A DNA stretch of 64,000 nucleotides. Origin: Ciona savignyi (lineage: Eukaryota; Chordata; Ascidiacea; Phlebobranchia; Cionidae). Positions 1 to 11,600 of the stretch are shown here, piece after piece. Location of the stretch: positions 395,485-459,484 of the forward strand of contig CH003232.1 of the NCBI GenBank assembly GCA_000149265.1. Reading direction: 5' to 3'. The position numbers and the translations under genes are program-made. Position 1 is the stretch's first letter; each line of letters opens with the position of its first letter. Under the pieces are notes generated by a model. It saw only the letters and a program-made list of their open reading frames with translations. It ran no database searches and had not been told where the DNA came from.

Positions 1-13
1 ATACCTTATACAG

Positions 14-84
14 TGGTGCCATGCAATAACAGAAGCACACACCGGGGTTTTTGAACGAATCAATGGAGAGCGAGAACGTTACAA
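14..84 (+). CDS. possible internal exon at window edge, gene unknown
   Basis: A 71-base segment lies between a CAG acceptor ending at base 13 and a consensus donor (GTAAGT) at 85. Only one frame is open; it reads 23 codons plus 2 bases and ends in a charged stretch (ERINGERERY). I do not recognise the protein. It could be an upstream exon of the olfactomedin gene, but its end phase (2) does not match the start of the first olfactomedin exon at 5520, so at least one more exon would be needed. It may equally belong to another gene, or be chance. Confidence 0.3.
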
Positions 85-214
85 GTAAGTATGAGTTGGA
101 ATAACCGCGTAGCTTTAATCTTAATGGTGTGATTTCGTATCAATCCGACGCCATTTACGTTCAATGTCGTATGGCTTTAATCTTGTGGGGTTTCATGTTG
201 TATTTATTTTATTT

Positions 215-380
215 GGGTTTAGCGACCACGTCTACTTTTACCGAATTTTAATAATTTATTGCTTGTTTTAAACGTGTTCTAATGACTGTCGTTTTGCCGT
301 TTTTTCCCGTTTTACAATTTTTTTTTAATAGTCCTGATTTATGTTTTTATCGTAGAAACAACAAGTAAACTAACTAAAAA
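215..380 (+). repeat. dispersed ~165-bp repeat, family R165
   Basis: Begins near GGGTTTAGCGACCACGTC and ends near a short run of AACTAA-type repeats. Related copies are at 58330-58500 (+), 59530-59710 (-) and a degraded one at 33965-34135 (-). No coding capacity; probably a small non-autonomous element. Confidence 0.6.
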
Positions 381-609
381 CTAATCCAACACCATATATC
401 TTTAATGTCGTACGGCTTTTTTCTTGTGGGGTTAAGGTCTAGTGGGTTCCATTTTGGAGTAACGGTCGTATGGGTTTATTCTTTTGGGTTATGTATCGTT
501 TGAAATCAATCACGTCGGCCGTATGAGTTCAATCTCATCATGGGTAAAAATAATTGTGTGGAAAATCACGTCTTTTTATTTTGGTGGCATTAGTCAGCGG
601 TCAACAAGC

Positions 610-975
610 TTTAGTACCTTTCGATCTTCGTTTTAAATAGTCTGAGCAAACTTACAATATACATAACATTTTTTCTTGTAGACTTGATTTAATTTTCTAA
701 TGCATATATATTGGTTTACACCATTTATTAGATATTCAAACTATCTTCAGTAACTTTCGATATTCGTTTTAAATAGTCTGAGCAAACTTACAACATACTT
801 AACATTTTTTCTTTTAGCTTTGCACTTACTTCTTAATGCATATATATTGGTTTACACCATGTATTAGATATTCAAACAATCTTCGGTAACTTTAGTTCTT
901 CGTTTTAAATAACATAAGCAAACTTACAAAATACTTAACATTTTTTCTTTTAGTTTTGCATTAAATTCCTCGCAT
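610..975 (+). repeat. ~137-bp tandem repeat, about 2.7 copies
   Basis: The phrase CGTTTTAAATAG recurs at about 627, 764 and 900, giving a 136-137 base period. Every unit holds a long T-rich tract ending in TAG (near 680, 816 and 953), which looks like a 3' splice acceptor. The last unit runs into a 102-base open segment (954-1055, 33 codons) ending at a possible GT donor. That exon is only a guess. Confidence 0.7.
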
Positions 976-1234
976 CTCCAAATTGTCGCCGCACAAAGCA
1001 TTAACTTTGATTTAACGCATTTCGTGCAACTCCGTGCACTTAAATGCGGAGTTAGGTTACACCATAACTATCAGATAACTGCTATTTTGTGGGCTGTTGT
1101 TCGGAAAGTTTATCGTAACTTGCCTTATGAGTTTCGAATAGCAAGTTTTTATCGAGATAAGTCGGTAATGCGTTCCGCATTTTCTCGCGTTACTGATTTG
1201 GATACACAGGCGCCCTCGCTGCACTAATTTGCAT

Positions 1235-1530
1235 GCTAGTGGCTCTTTGAGATGGGCACAGCGTAGGTGGCTCATTTTACCATGTACACCATCGGTGGCT
1301 GGCTTACACAGGTACACCAGAAATAGTTAGATAATACAGGCGCACCATAAGTGGCTAGCTTACATAGGAGCACATGGCTTGCTTACATAGGAGCACATGG
1401 CTCGCTTACACAGTTCATCATAAGTGCCTCAAAGGCGCTTATTCGTGTCCCATATACAAAATCACCCCATAATTGGCTCGTTTACACATAGCCACCAAAA
1501 GTGGCTCGTTTACACAGGAAGCCAATTATG
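1235..1530 (+). repeat. short imperfect repeats of GTGGCTCGCTTACACAGG
   Basis: At least seven imperfect copies of a TGGCTNGCTTACANAGG-like motif at irregular spacing, some joined into a ~27-base tandem. A similar isolated copy occurs near 35945. No coding potential seen. Confidence 0.55.
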
Positions 1531-2436
1531 ACTCAAGGCACTTACCGCGGAAAACAGTGTTAAAATCCACACAGTAATCCATACACTTGTAATTAATCAG
1601 CCTTTAAGACACATTATCCCAGCTAAGTACCTCGTAGTGTAGCTTTAATTCAACCACCAATTACTCGAATTTAATCGTTTGTCAACTTTTAAGTTCGCTT
1701 ATCGAATTAAAACTTATTCAGAAATAAAAACCAGAAAATGGCGACCCCTAGAAAATTTACTGCTAAATAATGTACAATTCTGGTTTTCTTTAACTTGTTT
1801 TTTTTTTGTAATTCAACGTGAAAGTAAAAAGGGCTTCTTAAAATAAATTGGGTTAGAAACGGAAAATTATTGTAAAATTAAATCAAGTAACGCTTTATTT
1901 TCGTTCTTTACCGCAAAGCGAAATTTAAAGTCAAGTGTGGCAATTAAATAAACCAAAAAAACGGCTAAGTTTTGACAATTACTAGTCGACTAAAAACAGT
2001 CGAACTGAACACTTGCGCGCAGCTAAATATATAGCGCGGCCTTTCACGGTTTCAAAGCTTGGGTTCAATACTTAGTAAAATAACTGTATGGGTTGATAAG
2101 GTTGTATATACAATTAAAGGCGAGATAGATCACGTAGGTTTATCTCTAGCTCGATAACGAAATTCCTGCTTAAGTCATTTCCTAAAAGATAGCTCAAAAT
2201 AAACATGTCTGGATATATTTTAAAGCAAATCGATTGCTGTTTATTCGTGGTTATGATTCCCTTTCCTTCCGAAAAACATTAAACTGCTTATTTTGTGTTA
2301 AACAAGTATGTTTAGGTATTATGCTATTGAAGCATTACACAAAATACCCTGCATCGTTGCACTTGCGTAAATCCATTCCAGTGATAACATTTTGCGCCGA
2401 ACTGTAACGCGCACGTAGGATCGTTTGTTGTAAACT

Positions 2437-2640
2437 CATTCTAACTCTGCCACAACACTATTGAACTCCAAAACTAACCCTTACCCCAGCTCTATCACTA
2501 ACCCTAAGGCCGAAGTCTTTATTTTAGTTAACAGTTTCCGTCCTTACAATATTTCAGTTTTCCCCTTAGTATTCATTCCCTCATGGCCGAGTCGCTTTGA
2601 ATTCTGCAATATATTCTTTGTTTTTACATGTTTGACAGGT
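2437..2640 (+). mobile_element. degraded MITE-A copy
   Basis: Contains the family's C-rich core (ACTAACCCTAA-like words) followed by TTTATTTTAG and a TTTCC-rich end. The outer inverted repeats, seen well in the copy at 13057-13256, are eroded. The open frame across it is a product of the repeat. Confidence 0.5.
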
Positions 2641-2691
2641 TAGTCCAGGTCAGTACTATAAACAAAATACGGAAATTTATACTAACCCTAA

Positions 2692-2968
2692 TCCGGCCCG
2701 TTGGTCTAACGAAAGGTTGCAGGTGCGAAACTGGTCGCTAGCTAGTTGGTTGTGTCCTTGGGCAAGACACTTTACAGACATTGCCTGAACCCAGCGGATT
2801 AATGGGTTCTACCAAATTGAAGGAACGTGTCTATCATATACAACACACTGCAATAGCTCCGGTAACCCGACGATGGGCGCGAGGTGATCTGACGATTGCC
2901 CGTGTGTTAACCCCCTTGGTTTTCCCATTCACGGGGATAAAGATGAATATCCTATCCTATTCTAATCT
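2692..2968 (+). mobile_element. tRNA-SINE family 1, nearly full copy
   Basis: Family 1 elements are about 310 bp: a tRNA-like head (A-box-like GGTTAGTNTGGTGG, B-box GGTTCGAAAC), a conserved body with CCCAGCGGATTAATGGGTTC and CCCATTCACGGGGATAAA, and a (CCTAT)n tail. They resemble composite tRNA SINEs reported from Ciona; that link is inference. This copy lacks about 28 bases between the A- and B-box regions. Confidence 0.85.
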
Positions 2969-2969
2969 A

Positions 2970-4330
2970 CGTAAAGGCATTCAGTTTAAAATTAGAAATG
3001 CAGAAAATTAAGTTTAAAAACAGGAATGCGGAAAATTGGTACTAATTACGAAGCCTCCCCATCACCCCTTAATGATAATGTGTTTTTCGGAGAATTTCCA
3101 AGTCACATTTCTTTCTAGTATTTTCGTTGTTTTAGATCTATCCGTCTTTCTAGTTTTAACCGTTAGTTCAACTGTATCTTCTCGTAGAACAGTCAGCCGA
3201 AAGTATACATCTGAATATTCAGTTTTGTACTTTCGCAAGACTCTTACGGTGCGTAGTCAATACATTGGTAAACTGTAACATCATGTTCATTTTATCGCAA
3301 TAGTTCTGGAAACCAGAATGTGGGTACAAGTTGAGCTGACGGCAACAAGTTAATTATCGCTTCTTGTGATGCTTTTTTAACCTGTAGTTAGTTTCTTGTG
3401 ATGATTTTTTAACCTGTAGTTAGAATGCTGGTCTGTTATCGCTAAGCAGTATAACAACCCATTTTACACAACTAGCTTAACTGATCGCACTCCAACCGTA
3501 ATATACTGAAATATGCGGTAACGATAACGGTTTTGAGCGGAAGAAATCAATAGCAATAGGTAATTATTATCAGCAGTGGGCATAGGGCAATCATGTGTTA
3601 ATCAACTCACAATTTATATGCACAGAGATTGGACATTGTAACAATACCAGCACAGGGATGAACACGAAAATCCTTTCGGTTTTTGTTTTTGCACGAACCA
3701 TTTGCTTTACGTCAATCAATGTCATGCTAGTTAAACGCGTAACTGAAGGGTGCAACCGCGCAAAAAAGCGGTGAGGGTGGGAATCGAACTTGAAACTGTC
3801 TGACTCAACCACCGTCTCACCTTCACCTTACGAGCTTCGACGTATGCCACTTTTCGCGTGAAAAATAGCATCTTAAAAACCCGCACAGCTTACACAGTGC
3901 CGATCACTTTCTACCACTTTAGACAACCGTCATCAGCATTGATGTATCGGCGGCCTTGAAACGGCCACCCGCGTCTAAAAACCACCGAGAAGTACCAAAA
4001 AAATCATCGCGGAAAGTTGTCTAGACTGCTCTTGGTGATATACAGCCGGGTATTAGTCTTTAAATTACCACGACGCGTGAGTAAATACGAGCCTACTTTT
4101 GTGGCTTCGGCGCTGGAATGACAGATTGCAGTTTAATGTCGCCAGCAATTTAATTGTGTACAGAAGATAAAGTTTCGTTAAAATTCGTTTCGAAAACAAA
4201 AACAAAATAAAGAGTAAATCAATTTTATTTATTTTCATGTTTGTTTATTTTTTTTCTTATATTTTTCCCATATGTTTGTTTGTGAAATTGATATTCTTCA
4301 AATAAAAAAGGAGGTAAGACAACACTTGAC
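2970..4330. other. no gene recognised
   Basis: Unique-looking AT-rich DNA. Near 3360-3420 a ~40-base phrase (CTTCTTGTGATG to CCTGTAGTTAG) is duplicated. Around 3783-3834, minus strand, a ~52-base tRNA-like remnant has a 6-bp acceptor-like stem (GGTGAG/CTCACC) and a B-box-like AGTTCGATTCC, but it is too short for a functional tRNA. Confidence 0.5.
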
Positions 4331-5060
4331 AATCTGCGGCATATATTTCCTACCCTAGACACACCTCGAAGCAAATCAAACTTAATAACCATACCACCTG
4401 TTCAAAGTTCCTACCATACACATTTCCACACAAATTAACCTTGATAAACACACTGCTCAACAATATGTATTATATTTCCAAAGTTCCTACCCCACACATT
4501 CCTACACAAATTGACTTTGATTAACGCATAACTTGTCTCTTTTGCCACCTTTATAAATCGCTACTAAACCGTTTAAATCAACTTTGATATCTCACTGAAA
4601 CTATCTGTTATAATTATCCCAAGTCCCTCCTACAACTATATTTCCACACCATTCAACTTTGATTAGCACACCACCTGTCCATATATGCCACATTTCCTAA
4701 GTCCCTACCATACACATTTCCTCACAAAACAACCTTGATAAGCATACCACCTGTCCATCTGCGCCACATTTCCAATGTCCCTACCATACACATTTTCAAA
4801 CAAATCAACCTTGATAAGCACACCACCTGTTCATCTGTGCCACATTTCCAAAGTCCTTACCATATACATTTTCAAACAAATCAATCTTGATAAGCACACC
4901 ATCTGTCTATATGAGCCACATCTCCAATGTTCGTATCATACACATTTGCCCACAAATCAACCTTGATAAGCACACCACCTGTCTATATGAGCCACATTTT
5001 CGAAGTTCCAACCATACACATTTCCACATAAAAAAATCTAGATACGCACGCCAGAATTAC
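4330..5060 (+). repeat. 76-bp minisatellite array, forward orientation
   Basis: CCTTGATAAGCACACCACC recurs with 76-base spacing at about 4732, 4808, 4884 and 4960; more divergent units lie upstream. The same unit in reverse orientation forms arrays at 37395-37775 and 38340-38550, and single units are scattered through the window. Open frames across it come from the repeat. Confidence 0.9.
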
Positions 5061-5080
5061 GAAGTCCCTATACTGTAAAC

Positions 5081-5440
5081 CAGTGCTTCTCAAATGGTGC
5101 GCCACAAGGGTTAGCTAGGTGCGACACACTTGCATTTCGTAAATTTACGAAATTAGCATAAATCAAAAACTACTAAATGGTTAGTGCCTTGTACGTTCTT
5201 TACCATTGTAACGTTAGTTATACATTAACTTCCGAAAAGCAAGAGCGCTTAAGAAACAGTAATTTCGTTATGTGGAAAAATTGGTGATGAGATTATCTAA
5301 ATTAAACTTCTAATTTTCCATATTTTTCCCAAATTGTTTGAGTATTTAGCATATTGTTTTGACTCCCCGTGCAAAGTGCACCCGTTCGTTTCTTAGTTGG
5401 TCTCGGGTGCGCCACAGGGTCAAAAAAACAAGAACCACTG
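5081..5440. mobile_element. hAT-type MITE, 360 bp, TSD CTGTAAAC
   Basis: Termini CAGTGCTTCTC and AGAACCACTG are imperfect inverted repeats of the hAT style, flanked by a perfect 8-base duplication CTGTAAAC (5073-5080 and 5441-5448). An internal GGTGCGCCACA phrase recurs near both ends. It has no transposase and sits about 80 bases upstream of the first identified olfactomedin exon. Confidence 0.9.
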
Positions 5441-5519
5441 CTGTAAACGTATCTACGCAATTTAATAAGCCTAAAGTCTCACTCATATTCATTAAATGTT
5501 ACAACATTACATTTTGCAG

Positions 5520-5671
5520 CTTGTGGAAAGTTAGTATCGATATCAGAACCCATCACTTTCCGAGAATCGGCGTCTTACCTCGGCGAGATCGGTGCTTGGA
5601 TGCAGGACCCTGTGGTAGGAGGGGAACAGATTTACGTCATCAAAATAATCGGCGAAAATCAAGTCCGAAAG
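5520..5671 (+). CDS. olfactomedin gene exon 1 of those identified
   Basis: Acceptor TTTTGCAG, donor GTAATC. Two bases complete an upstream codon, then 50 codons from CGKLVSI to NQVRK. It holds the first domain cysteine and the GAWMQDP block typical of the first blade of the beta propeller. Confidence 0.88.
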
Positions 5672-8600
5672 GTAATCGATGTTTTGAGGTGTATTGACGG
5701 GTTAGGTAGAGCGGGGTTGGTTGGTTACCGGGAAGAATTGTTTAACTTAAAAGGGAAATATAATTTTGTAAATTCTAATTTCTGTTTATTTGCTGTTTGC
5801 CATTGAAAAACTAAAACCAACTTATTTTAAAGCAATTATAAAAATGTATTAAAAACGAAATAATTAATTTTTGAACGTTTTCTATTTTATATATAGAATG
5901 TCTCGTTCAGTGTATTTTTTGTATGGAAACTCAGGATCAACTAAACCGACCGATAAGCTTGGTGGGTTAGTGCGTCCTGGTTTAGCCGAAGGACTGCAGC
6001 TTTGAAACTGACTACTAGCAAATCAGCTGTGTGTTTGGTCAAAGCACTCATCTTAATATACATTGCCTAAACCAAATGAAATATTTGGTTCCATCAAATT
6101 AAAGGAATGCCCCAACTATACACAGCACACTACAATAGCTCCGGTTACTCAAAGGTGGGCGCGAGGTGATTTGACGATTGCCCGTGTGATAACCCCCTTG
6201 GTTTTCCCATTCACAGGGATGGGATGCACATAAATATCCTACCTATCCTATCCTTCCTACCTACCCACGCCTACCTCCTAACAAAGTTCCCACCATCGAC
6301 AGTTGTTCGAGTACGCCAACATGGCTGATTTCCGCAACCACAGAAACGAAGTGGTGCGTATAGTGCCGGACGCAATGGAAAGCAACGGGGCTGTAGTTTA
6401 CAACGGGAGTCTATATTATCAACGCAGGAACTCAAGGAAAATAGTGAGGTGACGTGGTCTGCATTATTACTTGGCTATATTTACAATAAATGATTAAATA
6501 TAATACCGTACGGTACACTGGACGTCCGGTGTCTGAATGGTTAACGCGACCGATACATATATCGACTTCTATACAAAAATGGTCTTTGTGTCTAGCCCAT
6601 CATGGGTTCGAAACTTAGCTTGGTAAAAAGAATAAATAAATGACTTATTGGATTATAGAAGTGTCGTTTTGTCGTCTTTCTTAGTAAAATAACTTTGTAA
6701 TATTTTCTTTGTAAAGTTGAACTCGTATGTATCAATCGCGTTAACCATTCGACCACAAATGCTGTATACGATAGCTTCGTTGTAGAGACCGTTTTTGTAC
6801 ATATAATTTTTTACTTGGTAGTTTTTGGGACGAAGACCCTTTGGGATGATTTGTGGTTCACATCAATACAAATGTAGTTGTTTTTTCTTATTAACGTCTT
6901 TAAAATGAAGTCTTATAAATGCATTCTTGTAATTCGAATTTGAATTTCTATATATATAACATTCAAATGGATGGATATATTTCTGTTGTTTTCGGTATTA
7001 AGGTCTTTTACAGATATTCTGGTAATTCCAAATTTAAACATATTAATATATAAATATTTAATTGAATGATACTATTGTAGTTATTTCGGTGCCGCTAACA
7101 TTGCAAAAGTTAATGCTGCTTTGAATAGTTCGATTTTTCGGTTATAAGCATCATAGTCTAAATTTAAATCGAATGCCATATAACCTTAAAATGGCAAAAT
7201 TACGTTAATCTTCGTTTACCTATATACACGAAATACGTTTGAGCGGTTTTATGGTATAAGCAGACTTCGCTTTAACATTTAGGATACAATCGCTAATCTT
7301 AAATCGTTTAAGATCCTAGGGGCTGTTGTAGAGTAAATATGGTTTTGTAATTTTGTATTTTTGTACCATCCACTAGATATTATTAGGAAGATAAATTGTA
7401 AAATAATTCCTCTCGTGCCCACAACCACTTTATATTGTAGCTAATGAAATGTGACCATGAGATACCAACAGGCTAAAACAATGTATAAAAGTGGCTTCCT
7501 TGTGTAAACACATTAGAGATAGTGTACTTGAAATATGCAACTAGTCGTCCAATAGGCCATATCGAGAACACAACGACATGTTTTGATATACGTGCCCTTC
7601 AATGCGTTATTTTAAAAAAAAGCTATCCAATAAAAAATAATACTTTACAGAGTATTTCGTATTCTACGCAGTCGTTTTTGTTGTATTTTTCATTGAAATT
7701 GTCTTCTTTTTATGATTATTTGTTGATGTGTTGACGGTGGTTTGGTCGATTGATTATAGCGAACGATTTATTAACAAAATGTCATCCAAACAGTAACTAA
7801 CCTATTGCGGGTTCGAAACTTAATCCGGTCAAAAGATTGTTGTATATGGTCTAAGTTAAGTGCCTTGATTAAGGATACATCCGACTAGCTAGCGACCAGT
7901 GTCGAACCTACAATCCTTCCGCTTTAAGGCGAGGCACTAAACCACCAGACTATCTGTCGGGGTGAAGAACGACTTACGCTTACCAAAACCAAAATTATAT
8001 CTCCCCAGCACAATAGATCCGGTTAAAAGATTTTAGATACCATATATCTTCATATTTAAATCTTCATAAATTTTCAGATGCCATATATCTTCATATTTAA
8101 ATCTTCATACATTTTCAGATGCCATATATCTTCATATTTAAATCTTCACAAATTTTCAGATGCCATATTTAAAATTTCAATCTCAGATACCATATATCAA
8201 CTCAGCAAGTTCTACGACAGCGTCCGATCAAGCAAGCAGCTTTCCATGGAGCACAAGCCTATCAGTGGGGAGGTTACAGTGACATTGACTTGACTGTAGA
8301 TGAAACTGGTTTGTGGGTTATCTACAGGTGAGAGACATTGTATAATCTAGATTATGTTAAATCGAACTTGTTAATTGCGGACACACTTAGCAATTGTCCG
8401 TCCGTGAAACATTTCTAAAGTCCAAACCATACACATTTCCACAGGTTAGCCTGGCGGTTAAGTGAACCCAGCGGATTAATGGGTTCTAATAAATTGAAGG
8501 AACGTATCTATCATATACAACACACTGAAATAGCTACCTTAACCCGACAGTGAGCGCGAGGATCTGACGATTGGCCGTGTGTTAACCCCCTTGCGTTTTC

Positions 8601-11600
8601 CCATTCACGGTATTAAACATGAATATCCCATCCTATCCTAAATCAACCTTGATAAGCAAACCACCCATTCATCTGTGCCACATTTTCAAAGCCCCTACTA
8701 TACACATTCCCGCATAATTTAATCTTGATAAGCAGTCATCGTGTACCTGACTAATTCAAAGTCCCAAAACTTTAAATTATCTTTAAAATCTTCTTAATGC
8801 ACAGAACATTTTAGTACAAAACATCAAAATTTCACAGTTTTATTTTGTTCCGATGATTTTTGGATAACGTACTCCGAATATTTCATATTGAATTTTGACG
8901 CTTTATCATACTTTAATCTAGCTGTCAAAACAACGTTTGATCTTCAGACATTTCAAGGTTCATTTAAGTCGTGGGGACAGCCCGAATTTAGCAATTTAAT
9001 TCCAATTATTCAAATTGTCGCCAATTCACTTCGAGTTGCCTGAAGCAACAATCGTCGAATTAGTCACCTCTATTAACGCGCCGGTGTTTACAAAAGCTAC
9101 CTGTTTAAGCGCACGGCCTTAATAAGCGACCGTGTTAAAGGAATAAATCTATAAGCTTACTTACGAAAAAATAATTTTCAAAAATAAGATTATTCTTATA
9201 TTGTTGGAATACCGTGGAGTTATTATTGTTTTAGGTTATAGTTACATATTGGATAATTTGAATTGATTGGTCATGATTACGCCCTGAAAACCATCGTTAT
9301 GTTAATGACATTAAATTACTTCAATAAATATATGTGTAAATTTATTATATTTACATTCTAAAGTTGATCCAAGATGTGATTAGATTTACACGATGAAATA
9401 AATCCATGGACTTCTTCGGCGTAAACTATGAAATAGATCGGCAAACGTCTCTGGTTTACCACATAAAGTAACTCACCCTCGATACCTGGCAACTATAGGT
9501 GATTTATCTGGCACGACGTCGCAATTTTCAAAGCTCGTTGAATACGCAAATCACCTGAGTAAATACCATAACGCGTTTTACATCTCGAACATCTAGCTTC
9601 AATTTGAGGGGATTAACCTAGATTCTCCACTTAGGCAAGACACATTTACACCAGCCGTACCAAATATAGTATTGTTGTACACGAATTATCCGTTAAGATA
9701 GTGGCCTAATTGTGTACAAATTCGGTTTAAAGCGCTTTACCAGACGCTCGGGTATAAAAGAGGCATTGAAAGTGGTTGACTTACTTGTACAAACCACATA
9801 CACACTTTGATGCTTCCTTAAACAATCATTCTTTACACATCAGCAAATAGTAATCACCTATTTTATTGCTTCCTATCGGTTTATTACTGACTGTTTTATG
9901 GCCAAGTAGTCTTTTGGGATATTAAATCCTCGAATCAAACTGTGTGATATTGTTCTCGATGTAGTTTTGGCAAATCTAACCAGAGATAAAGTATTAAAAT
10001 AAACTCCCGATTAGATGGACGAGTGGTAGAGCGTCTAACTTTATGCCGAAAGGTCGTGTGATCGGAACCAGCCGAAAACTTGGCCATTGACTTCTTGAAT
10101 ATAAGCCACTCAACGCACTTACTCAGAGGACAGTGGATTAATAAGCTAATTTTGGACGGTAGTAATATCTTGACGTATTTAACACGTGGAATCTTAGATT
10201 GCCTGACGGTGTGCAAACTGTAACTGATGAATACCATGATGAGGCCCATTTTAGTTTTTCCATCACCATGGATAAACATCGATACCATATCCAAACCATT
10301 TGTGGCAGCGTATTTTGGAGTATAATAATACAATACATTTTCAGTGTTTTACTATATCTTCTATATTGCAGTTTAACCAAGGGCAGAGGAAACATTGTGG
10401 TTTCGAAAATAAACCCAATAACACTTCGACCTATACGACCAATAATTAAAACACCTATTCCAGTGAGTTTCCATTTGTATGTTTTATGCTGAATTTTTAA
10501 CTTTTTTATGTTTGGAAAATCTTAATATTGCGCTTGATTTTTTTGTATTTGTACTTTATTTAAATGTGGTTGTCAAACTGTGGTTTATAGGTGTGTGTAA
10601 GTCCCTGTTCGTCCTTTTGTATTATTGTTAGTGCATCGGTGAGCCAGACGAAACGCTGGATTATTTGGTTAAATAAAACTATACCGAGGTTTCAAATGCC
10701 AGTTCGTATTCAAACAAGTCATTAATTCTGGTAATTAAAATACAATATATTTTCTATTTATCCAAACATTCTCTGTTTATCTAACGGTATTTTTTTGTTC
10801 ATCTTCATACCTTATGAACAGAAATGAGAGCGAAATTAAATCCTCAACCCGTTTACCAAAAAATTGCTCTGTCCAGAAACGTGGAGTCGCAAACGCCTTT
10901 ATAATTTGTCAAGTGCTCTACACTGTCAATTCGTTCTCCGACGCGAACGCTTATATCAACTTCAGCTACAATTTGAATACGAGAACGCGACAGAAACTGA
11001 AGATACCGTTCATCAACCTATACAGGTAAGTTGTTAAGAAAACTGAGTGAACAAACAATACAAGTACGTAAGTGAGTATACCCATACAAGTAAGTCGAGA
11101 AGAAAAGTAAGTAGAAAACTACAATTTGATCAGTCGATTGGAGCGTCTATTGCCAGCCGAAAATTGTTAAATCGAAACCAATCGTTGCCTCAGTCGGTTT
11201 TATACTAATGCAAGGAACTTTGCGTCCCCTAAAACCACTATATTAATGGGTTTAAGTAAATCGGTGAACCATTCTGCCAAACGTACATTTCGTAACATAA
11301 ACTCGATTCGAACACATAATGGGCTCGTCACTAGGACCGATTTTTTTGTATAAGAGTCGGTATATGTATCGGTCGCGCTAACCATTCTGCCAAACGTCCA
11401 TTCCGTAACATAAGCTTTTTTACTGGGTCTAGTTTCGAACCCAGAACGGGTTCGTTGCTAAGACCGTTTTTTTTGTATAGTAGTCGGTACATGTATCGGT
11501 CGCGTTAACCATTCGGCCACCCGAACTTACTAAACTCGTTTCCAGGCAAAACGTAATGATCGACTACAACCCCCTCAACCGGCACATCTACTCGTGGGAT

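Noticed and set aside
2781..3011. Recurring ~75-codon open frame in family 1 SINE bodies (also near 32853, 55704 minus, 57674)
   Set aside because: The frame is shared because the copies are related; other copies break it, there is no upstream promoter beyond the tRNA head, and tRNA-SINEs do not encode proteins.
3036..3278. 80-codon plus-strand frame with a hydrophobic stretch
   Set aside because: The start is not an ATG in good context, the composition is AT-driven, and an exon reading from 3136 to 3262 matched no family I recognise.
3783..3834. Minus-strand tRNA with GGTGAG/CTCACC stem
   Set aside because: Only about 52 bases, with no room for all arms and no anticodon arm; a truncated tRNA-like relic.
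9990..10085. Functional tRNA gene
   Set aside because: An A-box-like TGGTAGAGCGTC is present, but no complete cloverleaf can be folded by eye and the B-box is mutated; it is most likely a SINE relic.
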